DNA from: Prolixibacter denitrificans
GTDB taxonomy: Bacteria > Bacteroidota > Bacteroidia > Bacteroidales > Prolixibacteraceae
Reading direction: 5' to 3'
Length of the DNA: 64,000 bases
Assembly (NCBI RefSeq): GCF_003014495.1
Contig: NZ_PYGC01000003.1
Span: 186,001 to 250,000 of the forward strand
How positions within the stretch are numbered: position 1 is the stretch's first letter; each line of letters starts with the position of its first letter. The notes under the pieces are model-generated. The model was not told the DNA's origin and did no database searches. It saw only the letters and a program-made list of their open reading frames with translations. Shown here piece by piece: positions 1 to 9,463 of this stretch. A program made the translations under genes and the position numbers.

Positions 1-1726
1 TTAAACTGATTTGCTCGGAATACAAACCGACGTGATTGGCATATCCCAGCATTTTTTCGAAATAAAGAATGGCTTTGTCCATTTCACCCGATTTGGCCAA
101 ACACTCGATATACCAAAATGAACACATCGAAAATGTTCCCTCTTCGCCGGAAAAACCATCACTTCCTCCGTCCTCCAGTTTGTATCGATACACCAGCGAA
201 TCGGTTACCAGCTCTTCTTCAATAGCCCGTAATGTGGAAATCCAGCGCGGCTCTTTCGGACTAAGCATACGCACCAGTGGAATAAGGAGTGCCGATGCAT
301 CGAGTGTGTCACCCCCCCGATATTGGACAAAGGCTTTTCGCTTCTCACTCCAGAAGTTGTTAAAAACATCATTGAAAATTTCGTTCCGCGTTTTGCGCCA
401 ACGTTCAAGGGGAGCAGGGAACGAACGGTCTTCGGCAATCAAAATTCCCCGATCGAGAGCTACCCATGACATCACTTTTGAAATCAAAAACTCTCTTTTA
501 TCATCCCGTACCTCCCAAATGCCCCGATCTTTTTCTTTCCAGTTTTCACCTACAAAGTCGATAAATTTCATCAAGCTTTTCCAAAATTCATAACTAATCG
601 GTTCGGCATTTTTGTTATAAATGTATATGGTGTCAACCAATTCTCCGTAAATATCGAGTTGAAACTGGCTGAACGCGCCGTTCCCGATGCGAACAGGGGC
701 CGATTTTTTATATCCCTCGAGGTGTTTTAGCTGAATTTCCCGGAGGTCGGTTGAACCGTCGACCCGGTACATCAGTTTAAGATCGCTGGCTGATTCGATT
801 TCGAGACTGCGTTGCTGAATCCACGAAATAAAACGACGTGCTTCTTCGGTGTAGCCCAGTTGCAGGAAACTGTACATGGTAAAAGCAGCATCGCGAATCC
901 AGGTAAACCGGTAGTCCCAGTTTCGTTCACCGCCAATGAGTTCGGGTAATCCAAAAGTAGCCGCTGCCACTGTTGAACCGTATTTCCCCGAGCTAAGCAG
1001 TTTCAACGTAATTGCCGAGCGGTTTACGACATCCTGCCAGCGTCCGCTGTAGGTTGATTTGTTAATCCAGTTTCGCCAAAAACGAACGGTTTTTTCAAAA
1101 CTCTTTTCCGCATAATATTCCAGACTTTTGGTTTTTGCCCTATTATCCGATTCTTCATCCGCTACCAATGCGATATTGAGTTCGTCTTTCGATTCTAACT
1201 CTACTTCGGCCCAGATAAGATTGTTCTCAATATTGAAATTCAATTCACTATGCAGCTGAAAAGCGGATCTTTCTTCGCCTTTGCTTTTAACCACAAGCAC
1301 TCCGTTCTCATTCTCAGCCGTAAAACCATTCTTTCCGTAGTTGAACTGAGGATTTATTTCGATGCGGAACGTATGTTTTCCTTTAATTATTTTAAGTTTT
1401 CGAACCAGAACCAACCGCTTTTCTTCTTCAGCCAGCGGCATAAAATCAGTCAGTTCGGCTATTCCGTCTTTGGTATGGTAACGAGTAAGCAGTACGGCGG
1501 TGTCGGGCAAATACAACTGTTTATGATTCACTTCGCCATCTTTCACCTCAATCGAGAAGAATCCCCCTTTTTCTTTGTCAAGTAACGCGCCAAATACCGT
1601 GGGCGAATCGAACCGGGAAAAGGGCATAAAGTCAATTGAACCTTGTTTGGACACCAGCGCAGTGGTATTCAGGTTTCCGATCAATCCGTAATCTTCAATC
1701 GGAGAATAATTTTTTGTTGTGCTCAT
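1..1726 (-). CDS. Glycoside hydrolase family 15 (glucoamylase/trehalase-like), 3' end outside window
   Basis: The reading frame is open from an ATG at 1726 to the window edge, about 575 codons. GH15 enzymes invert and hydrolyse alpha-glucosides such as maltodextrin or trehalose. The N-terminal beta-sandwich begins with YGLIGN and GSIDFMPFSRFDSP (about 13-42). The alpha/alpha-barrel carries GGERNWDYRFTWIRD (about 265-279), GIWEVR with the likely general acid Glu, and EGTFSMCSFW with the likely base Glu near the C-terminus. The last visible residues (VGLYSEQIS) match the end region of the family, so only about 25-30 residues should be missing. It follows zwf on the same strand after 164 bp and is probably the last gene of the pentose-phosphate operon. 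No signal peptide is seen, so I expect a cytoplasmic enzyme. The substrate is undetermined. Confidence 0.9.
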   Translation of the reverse strand, partial: MSTTKNYSPIEDYGLIGNLNTTALVSKQGSIDFMPFSRFDSPTVFGALLDKEKGGFFSIEVKDGEVNHKQLYLPDTAVLLTRYHTKDGIAELTDFMPLAEEEKRLVLVRKLKIIKGKHTFRIEINPQFNYGKNGFTAENENGVLVVKSKGEERSAFQLHSELNFNIENNLIWAEVELESKDELNIALVADEESDNRAKTKSLEYYAEKSFEKTVRFWRNWINKSTYSGRWQDVVNRSAITLKLLSSGKYGSTVAAATFGLPELIGGERNWDYRFTWIRDAAFTMYSFLQLGYTEEARRFISWIQQRSLEIESASDLKLMYRVDGSTDLREIQLKHLEGYKKSAPVRIGNGAFSQFQLDIYGELVDTIYIYNKNAEPISYEFWKSLMKFIDFVGENWKEKDRGIWEVRDDKREFLISKVMSWVALDRGILIAEDRSFPAPLERWRKTRNEIFNDVFNNFWSEKRKAFVQYRGGDTLDASALLIPLVRMLSPKEPRWISTLRAIEEELVTDSLVYRYKLEDGGSDGFSGEEGTFSMCSFWYIECLAKSGEMDKAILYFEKMLGYANHVGLYSEQISL

Positions 1727-1890
1727 GATGAATCAATTTAATGAGTAGAGAGAAAACGATTGTTTCCGAACCTCGATGTTGCTGATTCCTGCTTACTATT
1801 GATTTTGCAGATCGTTTTGGAAATGCATCACAATCTATTTTACAAAATCTATTGTATTGCCTTTTCGCCAACACGTCACCAAACTTTTTA

Positions 1891-3483
1891 TTAACTCTGC
1901 TTTTTGGCTAGTGATGGTGCATTCGGGTTAATATCCAACGGTTCGGTAAAAGTATGCCAGTAAAAACCATCGTGTGCAATCAGTGCTTCAGCTTCCGGCG
2001 GCCCCCAACTTCCCGATGGATAGTTGGGAAACTTCTGAGGAGGATTACTCGCCCAAACGTCAAGAATAGGCATAATAATACTCCACGATTCTTCTATCTG
2101 ATCGGACCGCATAAAAAGGGTAGCGTCGCCCAACATAACATCGTTGAGCAGTGTTTCGTAAGCATCCGGCGGATCGTTACTATAGGAATCGCTGTAGTTG
2201 AAAATCATATCCACGGGTTTCAGCTGCATATCGAGCCCGGTTTTTTTGGCCTGAAAATGTATCCGAATACCCATTTGCGGTTGAATACTTATCACCATTA
2301 AGTTCGGATGTACCAGTTCCCGAACACCTGACGGAAAAATTTTATGTGGAACTTCCTTAAACTGAATAGTGATGTATGACGTCGTTTCCTGCAGGCGTTT
2401 CCCGGTACGCACAAAGATGGGGACCCCCTGCCAGCGCCAGTTGTCTATAAAAAAACGAAGCGCAGCGAAGGTTTCAGTTAACGACTCCTTATTAATGTTA
2501 TCTTCTTCGCGGTAAGCTTTTACCTTATTGCCTTCAATCCAGCCCTTATCATATTGTCCCCGTACGGCATTTACATATACATTGTCTTCCGAGAAATGAC
2601 GGATGGCATGCAGCACTTCCAGTTTTTTATCACGAACACTGTTGGCCTGCAGATCAACCGGAGGTTCCATTCCGATCAAACAAATAAGCTGAAGTATGTG
2701 GTTTTGAATCATGTCGCGTACCGCACCCGCCTGTTCATAATAAGCAGCCCTGTTTTCGACGCCAACATTTTCAGAAACTGTAATTTGAATCTGTTGAATA
2801 AAATTACGGTTCCAAAGCGGCTCAAAAAGGGCATTGGCGAAACGGAAAGCCATTAAATTCTGCACTGTTTCCTTGCCCAGATAATGGTCGATACGGTAAA
2901 TCTGGCTTTCGCTGAAAATCCCTTGCAACACCTTGTTCAAATTCTTTGCACTTTCCAGGTCGTGTCCAAAAGGTTTTTCAACCACAATGCGGTGTTTCTC
3001 ACTGTTCCCTGCAATACCAGCTTTGTTCAGATGGTTGGCAAGCACTTCAATGAAATTAGGAGAAACCGCCATATAAAAGATTCGGGAAGCCTCAACTTTC
3101 CATTCTTTGTCGATATCGCTAAAAATGCTTTTGAGCTGATTATACGATTTATTGTTTGTTATGTCAGCCTGCACATAGGTGATATATTGCTCAAACTCCT
3201 TCCATTTTTCCTTGTCAGCCTTTCCCCTGCGAGAGAATTGATTAACTCCCTCGTAATGTCTTTTATTATAATCGTCTTGCGATACATCCCTCTGATCAAC
3301 ACTCAGAATTTTGAACTTCCCGGGAAGAAATCCGTCGATGTATAAATTGTACAATGCCGGAATCAGTTTACGCCTGGTCAGATCACCGTCGCCACCAAAA
3401 ATGGTTAAAATAGTGGGTTGAAGTTCTGATATACTTTTCATTTTCGGTTTTTTAAAAGGTCCTGAATAATATTCATTCGTCAT
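1891..3483 (-). CDS. zwf: Glucose-6-phosphate 1-dehydrogenase
   Basis: This enzyme oxidises glucose 6-phosphate to 6-phosphogluconolactone and makes NADPH, the entry step of the oxidative pentose phosphate pathway. At 530 residues it is slightly longer than the usual 480-510. The nucleotide-binding loop reads GGDGDLTRRK (30-39), a variant of the common GASGDL. EKPFG lies at 169-173 and the substrate-binding/catalytic signature RIDHYLGKE at 197-205. The first 15 residues are poorly conserved in type, so a second Met at residue 15 is an alternative start. It lies 77 bp downstream of gnd on the same strand. No 6-phosphogluconolactonase gene is present between them. Confidence 0.96.
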   Translation of the reverse strand: MTNEYYSGPFKKPKMKSISELQPTILTIFGGDGDLTRRKLIPALYNLYIDGFLPGKFKILSVDQRDVSQDDYNKRHYEGVNQFSRRGKADKEKWKEFEQYITYVQADITNNKSYNQLKSIFSDIDKEWKVEASRIFYMAVSPNFIEVLANHLNKAGIAGNSEKHRIVVEKPFGHDLESAKNLNKVLQGIFSESQIYRIDHYLGKETVQNLMAFRFANALFEPLWNRNFIQQIQITVSENVGVENRAAYYEQAGAVRDMIQNHILQLICLIGMEPPVDLQANSVRDKKLEVLHAIRHFSEDNVYVNAVRGQYDKGWIEGNKVKAYREEDNINKESLTETFAALRFFIDNWRWQGVPIFVRTGKRLQETTSYITIQFKEVPHKIFPSGVRELVHPNLMVISIQPQMGIRIHFQAKKTGLDMQLKPVDMIFNYSDSYSNDPPDAYETLLNDVMLGDATLFMRSDQIEESWSIIMPILDVWASNPPQKFPNYPSGSWGPPEAEALIAHDGFYWHTFTEPLDINPNAPSLAKKQS

Positions 3484-3560
3484 TCACTAATCTATCGGCT
3501 TGTTTGCCCCTTTCAGACAAGAACAGCAAAGTAATGGTCTCTTTTAACTGGATTTGAGTG

Positions 3561-4958
3561 CTACCAGTCGGTATGAAAAACACCTTCTTCTCCTTCCCTT
3601 TCGTAGGTGTGCGAACCAAAATAATCGCGTTGTGCCTGAATCAGATTGGCTGCCAGATGTCCGCTTCGGTAGGCATCAAAATATCCCACTGACGACATGA
3701 ATCCAGGAACCGGATGACCAGCTTTTACTGCCTGAATAATCATATCGCGCACTTTATCCTGCTTTTCATTCACTGTAGCAGAAAGCTTTGTATCGAATAA
3801 CAGATTGGGTAACTGGGGATCACTTTCGTAAGCTTTCATAAAATCGTCGAGCATGGCCGAGCGAATAATGCATCCACCTCTCCATATCCGCGCCACTTTG
3901 CTCAAACTAATTCCAAGGCCTTTTTCTTCTGAAGCAATGCGTAAGAGTTCGAATCCCTGGGCATAGGTGATCAACATTCCAAAAAACAGCGCATCTTCCA
4001 GTTTATTAATAAACGTTGCCTGGTCTTCGTCAATTCGCCCAACCGGACCTTTTAGGATGGAATCTGCTTCTAGCCGCTCGGTTTTGAATGCAGAAAGGTG
4101 TCGCATGGATACAGCACTGTCAATGACGGGCACAGGAGCCTGGAAATCCATAGCCAGTTGCGATGTCCATTTTCCGGTTCCTTTTTGTTTGGCACTGTCC
4201 AGAATATGATCGATCAGAAAACCGCCCTCCTTCTTGTCTTCTTTTTCCAGTATATCTGCGGTGATCTCTACCAGGAAGGAAGCCACAGCTCCCTGATTCC
4301 ATTCGCTGAAAATGCCACTCATCTCCGGATTTTCCATAGACAACCCGTGTTTCATCACATCATACACCTCTGAAATCAATTGCATAATTCCGTATTCGAT
4401 TCCATTGTGCACCATCTTTACAAAATGACCGGCAGATCCCTTTCCGAGCCAGGTAACGCAGGCTTCGCCTTTTACATGGGCCGCCGCACCGGTAAAAATA
4501 TCCTTCACCAGGTTATACGACTCCTCGTCTCCTCCGGGCATCATACTGGGGCCGCGCCGGGCACCTTCAGCACCACCGGAGATGCCTACGCCAAGGTATC
4601 TGAACCCCTGGTCTGTAATTTCTTTTTCCCGGCGCTCGGTGTCATTCGGATGCGAATTTCCGCCATCAATAATCAAATCATCTTTTTCGAGCAGGGGAAG
4701 CAAATCAGCCAGCGCTTTATCGACCACCCCCGCCGGAACAAGCAGCATTACTTTTCGGGGTTTTGCCAATCCCGAAATAAAATCTTTCAGGGTATTTACC
4801 CCTTTAACCTTAAATTCTTTGCTCTCTTTGTTTAAGGCATCTACTTTCTCCTCATCCAAATCGTAGCCAAGCGCAGTGTGGCCATTTTCGGCAATGTTCA
4901 GAATAAAATTTCTTCCCATTACGCCTAGTCCGATCAAACCAAAATCATATTTTTCCAT
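3561..4958 (-). CDS. gnd: 6-phosphogluconate dehydrogenase, decarboxylating
   Basis: This enzyme converts 6-phosphogluconate to ribulose 5-phosphate plus CO2 with NADP reduction. Its 465 residues match the long dimeric GntZ/Gnd type. The dinucleotide fold starts with GLIGLGVMGRN (7-17), GGNS is at 99-102, SGGAEGAR at 127-134, and KMVHNGIEYG at 181-190 carries the catalytic Lys and Glu. DSAKQKGTGKW follows in the all-alpha domain. The HAD gene is upstream: its stop lies only 7 bp before this start, so the two are probably translationally coupled. Confidence 0.97.
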   Translation of the reverse strand: MEKYDFGLIGLGVMGRNFILNIAENGHTALGYDLDEEKVDALNKESKEFKVKGVNTLKDFISGLAKPRKVMLLVPAGVVDKALADLLPLLEKDDLIIDGGNSHPNDTERREKEITDQGFRYLGVGISGGAEGARRGPSMMPGGDEESYNLVKDIFTGAAAHVKGEACVTWLGKGSAGHFVKMVHNGIEYGIMQLISEVYDVMKHGLSMENPEMSGIFSEWNQGAVASFLVEITADILEKEDKKEGGFLIDHILDSAKQKGTGKWTSQLAMDFQAPVPVIDSAVSMRHLSAFKTERLEADSILKGPVGRIDEDQATFINKLEDALFFGMLITYAQGFELLRIASEEKGLGISLSKVARIWRGGCIIRSAMLDDFMKAYESDPQLPNLLFDTKLSATVNEKQDKVRDMIIQAVKAGHPVPGFMSSVGYFDAYRSGHLAANLIQAQRDYFGSHTYEREGEEGVFHTDW

Positions 4959-4965
4959 ATCTGCG

Positions 4966-5592
4966 TTAAAACTTTATATTATATTTTTTCAGGCTTTCGC
5001 TGAGTTCGTCCACCTTTGTGAGATGGATGCAATTGATTCCCTCATTGCAGGCGGATTCAATATTTTCAATCCGGTCGTCAATATACAGGCACTCGTTAGG
5101 CTGGAGCTGAGTAATATGAATTACCGTTTTGAAAATCTGTGGTTCGGGTTTTCGCATGTGCAGGTAACACGAACTGAAAAAATTATCGAAATACCGCGTA
5201 AGGCTAAAATTCTTGATTCGAAACTCGTTCAACGCAAAAGATTCATTATTAATGGTCGCGAGCCGGTATTCACCATTTTGTTTTAATTTTTCCAGGATTT
5301 CGAAGGTCGATTGATAACTTTTACTCTGTTCTTTCATAAACCAAATGATGTCCTGTCTTGAAAGTTCCTTCTTCTGTTCCTGCGAAAGATAGACGGAGTC
5401 AATATAATTTTCGAGCGTTATGCCCCCGCGCTCAAAATCCTCAGAAATAGCATCATGAATCTTTTCGGTTTCCTGAAAGTTCAGATCAAAATCCTGCGCC
5501 AGTTTTTCCCTTGAAGACTCATCCCAACCGTTACTAAGGCATACGCCCCCCACATCGAAAAAGATTGCTTTTATCTTATCTCCTGTCTTCAT
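4966..5592 (-). CDS. HAD superfamily hydrolase (subfamily IA, YihX-like)
   Basis: A 208-residue HAD protein, probably a sugar-phosphate phosphatase. I chose the ATG at 5592, giving a start MKTGDKIKAIFFDVGGV. A longer frame to 5679 would run into the transaldolase gene and adds only a Lys/Arg/Asn-rich stretch. Motif I reads DVGGV, so the usual second Asp (DxD, general acid) is Gly. This is known from YihX and epoxide-hydrolase-like HAD proteins. Motif II is the TINNES region, the motif III Lys is in RKPEPQIF, and the motif IV acids are in YIDDRIEN. It is embedded between tal and gnd, which suggests a substrate among pentose or hexose phosphates. Confidence 0.85.
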   Translation of the reverse strand: MKTGDKIKAIFFDVGGVCLSNGWDESSREKLAQDFDLNFQETEKIHDAISEDFERGGITLENYIDSVYLSQEQKKELSRQDIIWFMKEQSKSYQSTFEILEKLKQNGEYRLATINNESFALNEFRIKNFSLTRYFDNFFSSCYLHMRKPEPQIFKTVIHITQLQPNECLYIDDRIENIESACNEGINCIHLTKVDELSESLKKYNIKF

Positions 5593-5659
5593 TTTGCAAC
5601 TCTTTAAAATAACCTGAAACCTGAATGCCATTCCATTAAAAAACCTCTTAGCATTGGTT

Positions 5660-6778
5660 TTATTTAGCTTCCTCTTCAACGGTTTTCAGCAACTCGTCGA
5701 ATGGTTCTACAAATTTCCCGATACCTTCTTCTACCAATTGATCGGTAATGTCTTTTAAGCTGACTCCCAATTCTTTGAGGTCATCAAAAACACGGTGGGC
5801 ATCATCCACATCTTTTTTCACGGTGTTGGGAAACAATCTTCCATGGTCTTTAAAGGCTTCGATTGTTTCACCGGGCATGGTGTTTACGGTGTGCGAACCA
5901 ATGAGAGGCTCCACATAGCGCGTATCGCGGTAAGTATCGGTTTTGTTGCTGGTACTGGCCCAAAGCGGACGTTGTACCCTCGCGCCTTTCGATGCCAGTT
6001 TTTCCCATCTATCGCCACTAAATTTCTTTTCGAAACTTTGGTAGGCAATTTTTGCACTGGCAATAGCGGTTTCACCCAGCAAGTTCCCGGCAACTATTTT
6101 TTTATCACCCTCCACTTGCAGAATAACATCATCGTGCAGAATCTTATCGGCAAGCACATCAATCCGGCTTAGGAAGAAACTGGCAACGGAGGCGATCTTA
6201 TCGATAGGTTTATCTTCTTCAACCCGGCGCTCCAGCGCTTTTAAATAAGCCTCAGTAACTGCTTCGTAGCTTTCAATGGAAAAAAGCAGGGTAATGTTGA
6301 TGTTAATCCCTTCGTACAACATCTCTTCAATGGCCGGAATTCCTTCTTTTGTTCCGGGGATTTTAATGAGGCAATTGGGACGGTTTACTTCTTTATACAA
6401 CCGCCGGGCTTCGGCTTTTGTTTTTTCTGTTTCCCTTGCCAAATAAGGCGAAACTTCCAGACTTACAAAACCATCTTCGCCGTTTGAAGCATCGAAAACG
6501 GGTCGCAACATATCGCAGGCTTTCTGAATGTCTTCAATGGCCAGTGCTTCGTAAATTTCTTCCGGTTTCTTTCCTTCTCCGGCCAATGCTTTTATCTGGT
6601 CGTCATATATATGACCACTGGAAATAGCTTTCATGAAAATTTTTGGATTCGATGTGATTCCCCTTAATCCTTCATTTTTAATTCTGTTTTCCAGTTCTCC
6701 GTTGGTAATGATTTCTCTCGATAAATTATCGAGCCAGTAACTTTGACCATATTCAAGTAGTTTATCAAACTTTTCCAT
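5660..6778 (-). CDS. tal: Transaldolase (long, mycobacterial/cyanobacterial-type)
   Basis: Transaldolase transfers the dihydroxyacetone unit between sedoheptulose 7-phosphate and glyceraldehyde 3-phosphate in the non-oxidative pentose phosphate branch. At 372 residues it belongs to the longer subfamily rather than the about 220-residue or 317-residue types. ITSNPKIF is at 41-48, and LIKIPGT contains the Schiff-base Lys139. NITLLFS and RPLWASTSNK follow, the latter forming the phosphate-binding region. The start is 63 bp downstream of tkt, and the C-terminus is a Glu-rich tail. Together with tkt it supplies the complete carbon-rearrangement branch. Confidence 0.95.
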   Translation of the reverse strand: MEKFDKLLEYGQSYWLDNLSREIITNGELENRIKNEGLRGITSNPKIFMKAISSGHIYDDQIKALAGEGKKPEEIYEALAIEDIQKACDMLRPVFDASNGEDGFVSLEVSPYLARETEKTKAEARRLYKEVNRPNCLIKIPGTKEGIPAIEEMLYEGININITLLFSIESYEAVTEAYLKALERRVEEDKPIDKIASVASFFLSRIDVLADKILHDDVILQVEGDKKIVAGNLLGETAIASAKIAYQSFEKKFSGDRWEKLASKGARVQRPLWASTSNKTDTYRDTRYVEPLIGSHTVNTMPGETIEAFKDHGRLFPNTVKKDVDDAHRVFDDLKELGVSLKDITDQLVEEGIGKFVEPFDELLKTVEEEAK

Positions 6779-6841
6779 ATACTCTGTATATCTTTTTTCG
6801 ACTCAATTATTCTTCTTTTCAGCGTTCGAACAAGCTTGCTT

Positions 6842-8863
6842 TCAAGATTGACTTTGGGCGATTGATTTTTTAAGATGTTCAACCACATTGTCAACCGTGA
6901 AACCATAATGTGCGAAGTTTTCCTGGTAAGGAGCACTCGATCCAAAACGGTCTACAGACACCACGGTACCGTCATCGCCAACCCATTCTTTCCATCCCAG
7001 GGCAGCTCCGGCTTCCACAGCGGTCCTTGCTTTTACTTTTTGGGGAAGTACTTCGTTCCTGTAGTTTTCATCCTGCTCTCTGAATAATTCCCAGCAAGGC
7101 ATACTAACCACCCGGGCATCAACATTCATGTCTCGCAACTTTTCCTGAGCTTCCAGTGCAATTGAAACTTCCGAACCTGTCCCCATAAGAATGGCATCCG
7201 GAGCATCGCCTTTTTCTTTCGAAAGTACGTAGGCCCCCTTTAGAACACCGTCGGCTGAAGCATATTTGCTTCTATCGGCAACCGGAACATTTTGGCGTGT
7301 CAGAACCATCATCGACGGACCCTTTTTTCTTCGGAGCACGGCTCTCCAGGTATAAGCCACCTCGTTGGCATCGGCCGGACGGAACACAAAAATGTTGGGC
7401 ATGGCCCTGAAAGAAGCCAGGTGTTCCACAGGTTGATGGGTAGGTCCATCGCCTCCCAGACCAATTGAATCGTGCGTGAGCACATAAATGGTGGGCAGTT
7501 TCATCAGGGCTGCCAGCCGAATGGCCGGTCGTGCATAATCCGAAAAAATAAAAAACGTAGCGGCAAACGCCCTTAGTCCGCCGTGAAGCGTTATTCCTGA
7601 CGTGGCTGCTGCCATTCCGTGTTCCCTGATCCCCCAGGGGATATTTCGGTTCTGATAATTGCCTTTGCCAAAATAGCCCCAATCTTCCATTAATGTTTTG
7701 GTCGAAGCTGCCAAATCTGCACTTCCCCCCAGAAGGTAAGGAACATGTTGGGCAAATGAATTGATGATTTTTGCCGAGGCTTTACGCGTAGCCACGGGAC
7801 CATCATCCGGTTTAAATTCAGGAATATCTTTATCCCAGTCTTTGTCGGGTTCGAGCGCTTTCCCCTTTTCCAGTAATGCATGCCAATCAGGATGCTTTTG
7901 CTCGTAACGTTCATACATGGCATTCCATTCCTTCTCCAGCTGTTCACCTCTTTCAATGGCCTGTTCCATGTGTCTTTTCACTTCTTCCGGAACATAAAAG
8001 GTTTTATCTTCCGGCATGCCGTAAACCCGCTTCGTGGCTTTTACTTCATCCTCCCCCAGGGCTGAGCCGTGTGCTGCCGCCGTATCCTGTTTGTTAGGCG
8101 CTCCGTGAGCAATGTGTGTGCGCAAAATTATCAGTGAGGGCCTATCTTTTTCCTGCTGAGCAGCCTCGTATGCTTTGGTTATCTTTTCAATATCATTGGC
8201 GCTTTCACCCAAATCCTGCACATGCCAGTTGTATCCTTCGAAGCGTTTTTTTATATCGTCGCTGTAGGTAATTTCAGTATCTCCATCAATGCTGATATGG
8301 TTGTCGTCATACAGAAAAATCAGTTTTCCCAGTCCGAAATGACCGGCCAGAGAAGCTGCCTCGCTGGAAGCCCCCTCCATCAGGTCGCCGTCGCTGCAAA
8401 AGCCATAAACGTAATGATCGACCACCGGAAAGTCAGGTTTATTAAACCGCGAAGCAAGGTGTGCCTCTGCCATGGTCATTCCAACCGCAGTCATAAATCC
8501 CTGCCCCAGCGGTCCGGTTGTGGTTTCAATTCCTTCGGTTAATCCATACTCCGGATGCCCGGGCGTTTTACTTCCCCATTGCCGAAGATTTTTAAGGTCC
8601 TCCATCGACACATGATAGCCGGTTAAGTGTAGCATAATGTATTGAATGATGGAAGCGTGGCCGTTAGATAAAACAAAGCGGTCGCGGTTAAACCAGTGTG
8701 GATTTTTAGGATTGTATTTCATGATGTTGTTCCATAAAACATAGGCTGCCGGTGCCAGAGACATAGCTGTCCCCGGGTGTCCGGAACCCGCTTTCTGTAC
8801 AGCATCCATTGCTAAAGTTCGTATGGTGTTAATCGAAACTTTTCTAATGTTATCGTTATCCAT
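6842..8863 (-). CDS. tkt: Transketolase
   Basis: A thiamine-diphosphate enzyme moving two-carbon ketol units in the pentose phosphate pathway. The 673-residue length is full for the family. GSGHPGTAMS is at 27-36 and SNGHAS near 66-71. The TPP/metal motif GDLMEG at 159-164 is followed by the Asn of YDDNHISIDG. The pyrimidine domain contains REHGM with the catalytic Glu, and SIGLGGDGPTHQPVE follows. It is the first gene of the operon tkt-tal-HAD-gnd-zwf-GH15. An 8-bp inverted repeat lies 40-62 bp upstream of the start. Confidence 0.97.
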   Translation of the reverse strand: MDNDNIRKVSINTIRTLAMDAVQKAGSGHPGTAMSLAPAAYVLWNNIMKYNPKNPHWFNRDRFVLSNGHASIIQYIMLHLTGYHVSMEDLKNLRQWGSKTPGHPEYGLTEGIETTTGPLGQGFMTAVGMTMAEAHLASRFNKPDFPVVDHYVYGFCSDGDLMEGASSEAASLAGHFGLGKLIFLYDDNHISIDGDTEITYSDDIKKRFEGYNWHVQDLGESANDIEKITKAYEAAQQEKDRPSLIILRTHIAHGAPNKQDTAAAHGSALGEDEVKATKRVYGMPEDKTFYVPEEVKRHMEQAIERGEQLEKEWNAMYERYEQKHPDWHALLEKGKALEPDKDWDKDIPEFKPDDGPVATRKASAKIINSFAQHVPYLLGGSADLAASTKTLMEDWGYFGKGNYQNRNIPWGIREHGMAAATSGITLHGGLRAFAATFFIFSDYARPAIRLAALMKLPTIYVLTHDSIGLGGDGPTHQPVEHLASFRAMPNIFVFRPADANEVAYTWRAVLRRKKGPSMMVLTRQNVPVADRSKYASADGVLKGAYVLSKEKGDAPDAILMGTGSEVSIALEAQEKLRDMNVDARVVSMPCWELFREQDENYRNEVLPQKVKARTAVEAGAALGWKEWVGDDGTVVSVDRFGSSAPYQENFAHYGFTVDNVVEHLKKSIAQSQS

Positions 8864-8902
8864 AATATTAGTTTTATGTCGTTGTCTTTGTATTTCAAAC
8901 AG

Positions 8903-8925
8903 AACGAACAGACTTAATGTTCGTT
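8903..8925. promoter_or_regulatory. Perfect inverted repeat upstream of the transketolase operon
   Basis: Two 8-bp arms, AACGAACA (8903-8910) and TGTTCGTT (8918-8925), are separated by 7 bp. The size and spacing suit a dimeric regulator site or a small hairpin in the tkt leader. No T-tract follows on either strand, so it is not a terminator. I could not assign a regulator. Confidence 0.45.
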
Positions 8926-9443
8926 TGCTAACTCCGGGGATGACATTTCTATTCCAATAAATCGAACAAATTCGCCCATTGCATGCTATCCCGAGGCCCC
9001 TTCAAAAACGCCACTCGGCGCCCCATCTTATATCCTCACAATCAACCACTACGCCGTCTACCAACGGGCAAATCTCATCTGTAAATAAAAGTCTGAGGAA
9101 AAGAATCAGGCTTTGTTTCGCTATTCCGATAGAATTACGAATTAACAACTTATAACATTCTACTTACGAATAGCACCATCATGTAGACTGGAGCTAGTTC
9201 AACATCCAGCGTTTGTAGTTATATGTATATAAGTGATTTATTGATATGCTCCCATCAGGTGTGCTACGTTTTTTTACAAATAGGTTCTAACTTAAAAATT
9301 CTGAAAAGAACCCAAAACATATTAAAAGAATTCGAGACAAGTTGGAATTGGCGTAACGAAAAGAAGCAAACATCAGATATTGCGATGACTGCCCAACCAG
9401 GATGACAAAAATTCAAATAATACTACATACATACCGGGTATGG

Positions 9444-9463
9444 AAAAAACCCGTTGGAACGGG
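9444..9463 (-). terminator. Terminator-like or REP-like short hairpin
   Basis: CCCGTTGGAACGGG (9450-9463) is a perfect self-complementary element. It is flanked on the plus strand by six A residues (9444-9449), which read as a T-tract on the minus strand. It lies about 380 bp beyond the end of the DUF488 gene. It may instead be a REP-like extragenic palindrome. Confidence 0.4.

Noticed and set aside
9223-9405. 60-codon plus-strand frame in the gene-poor stretch
   Set aside because: No domain, signal, composition or context support, and it lies in sequence that looks degenerate.
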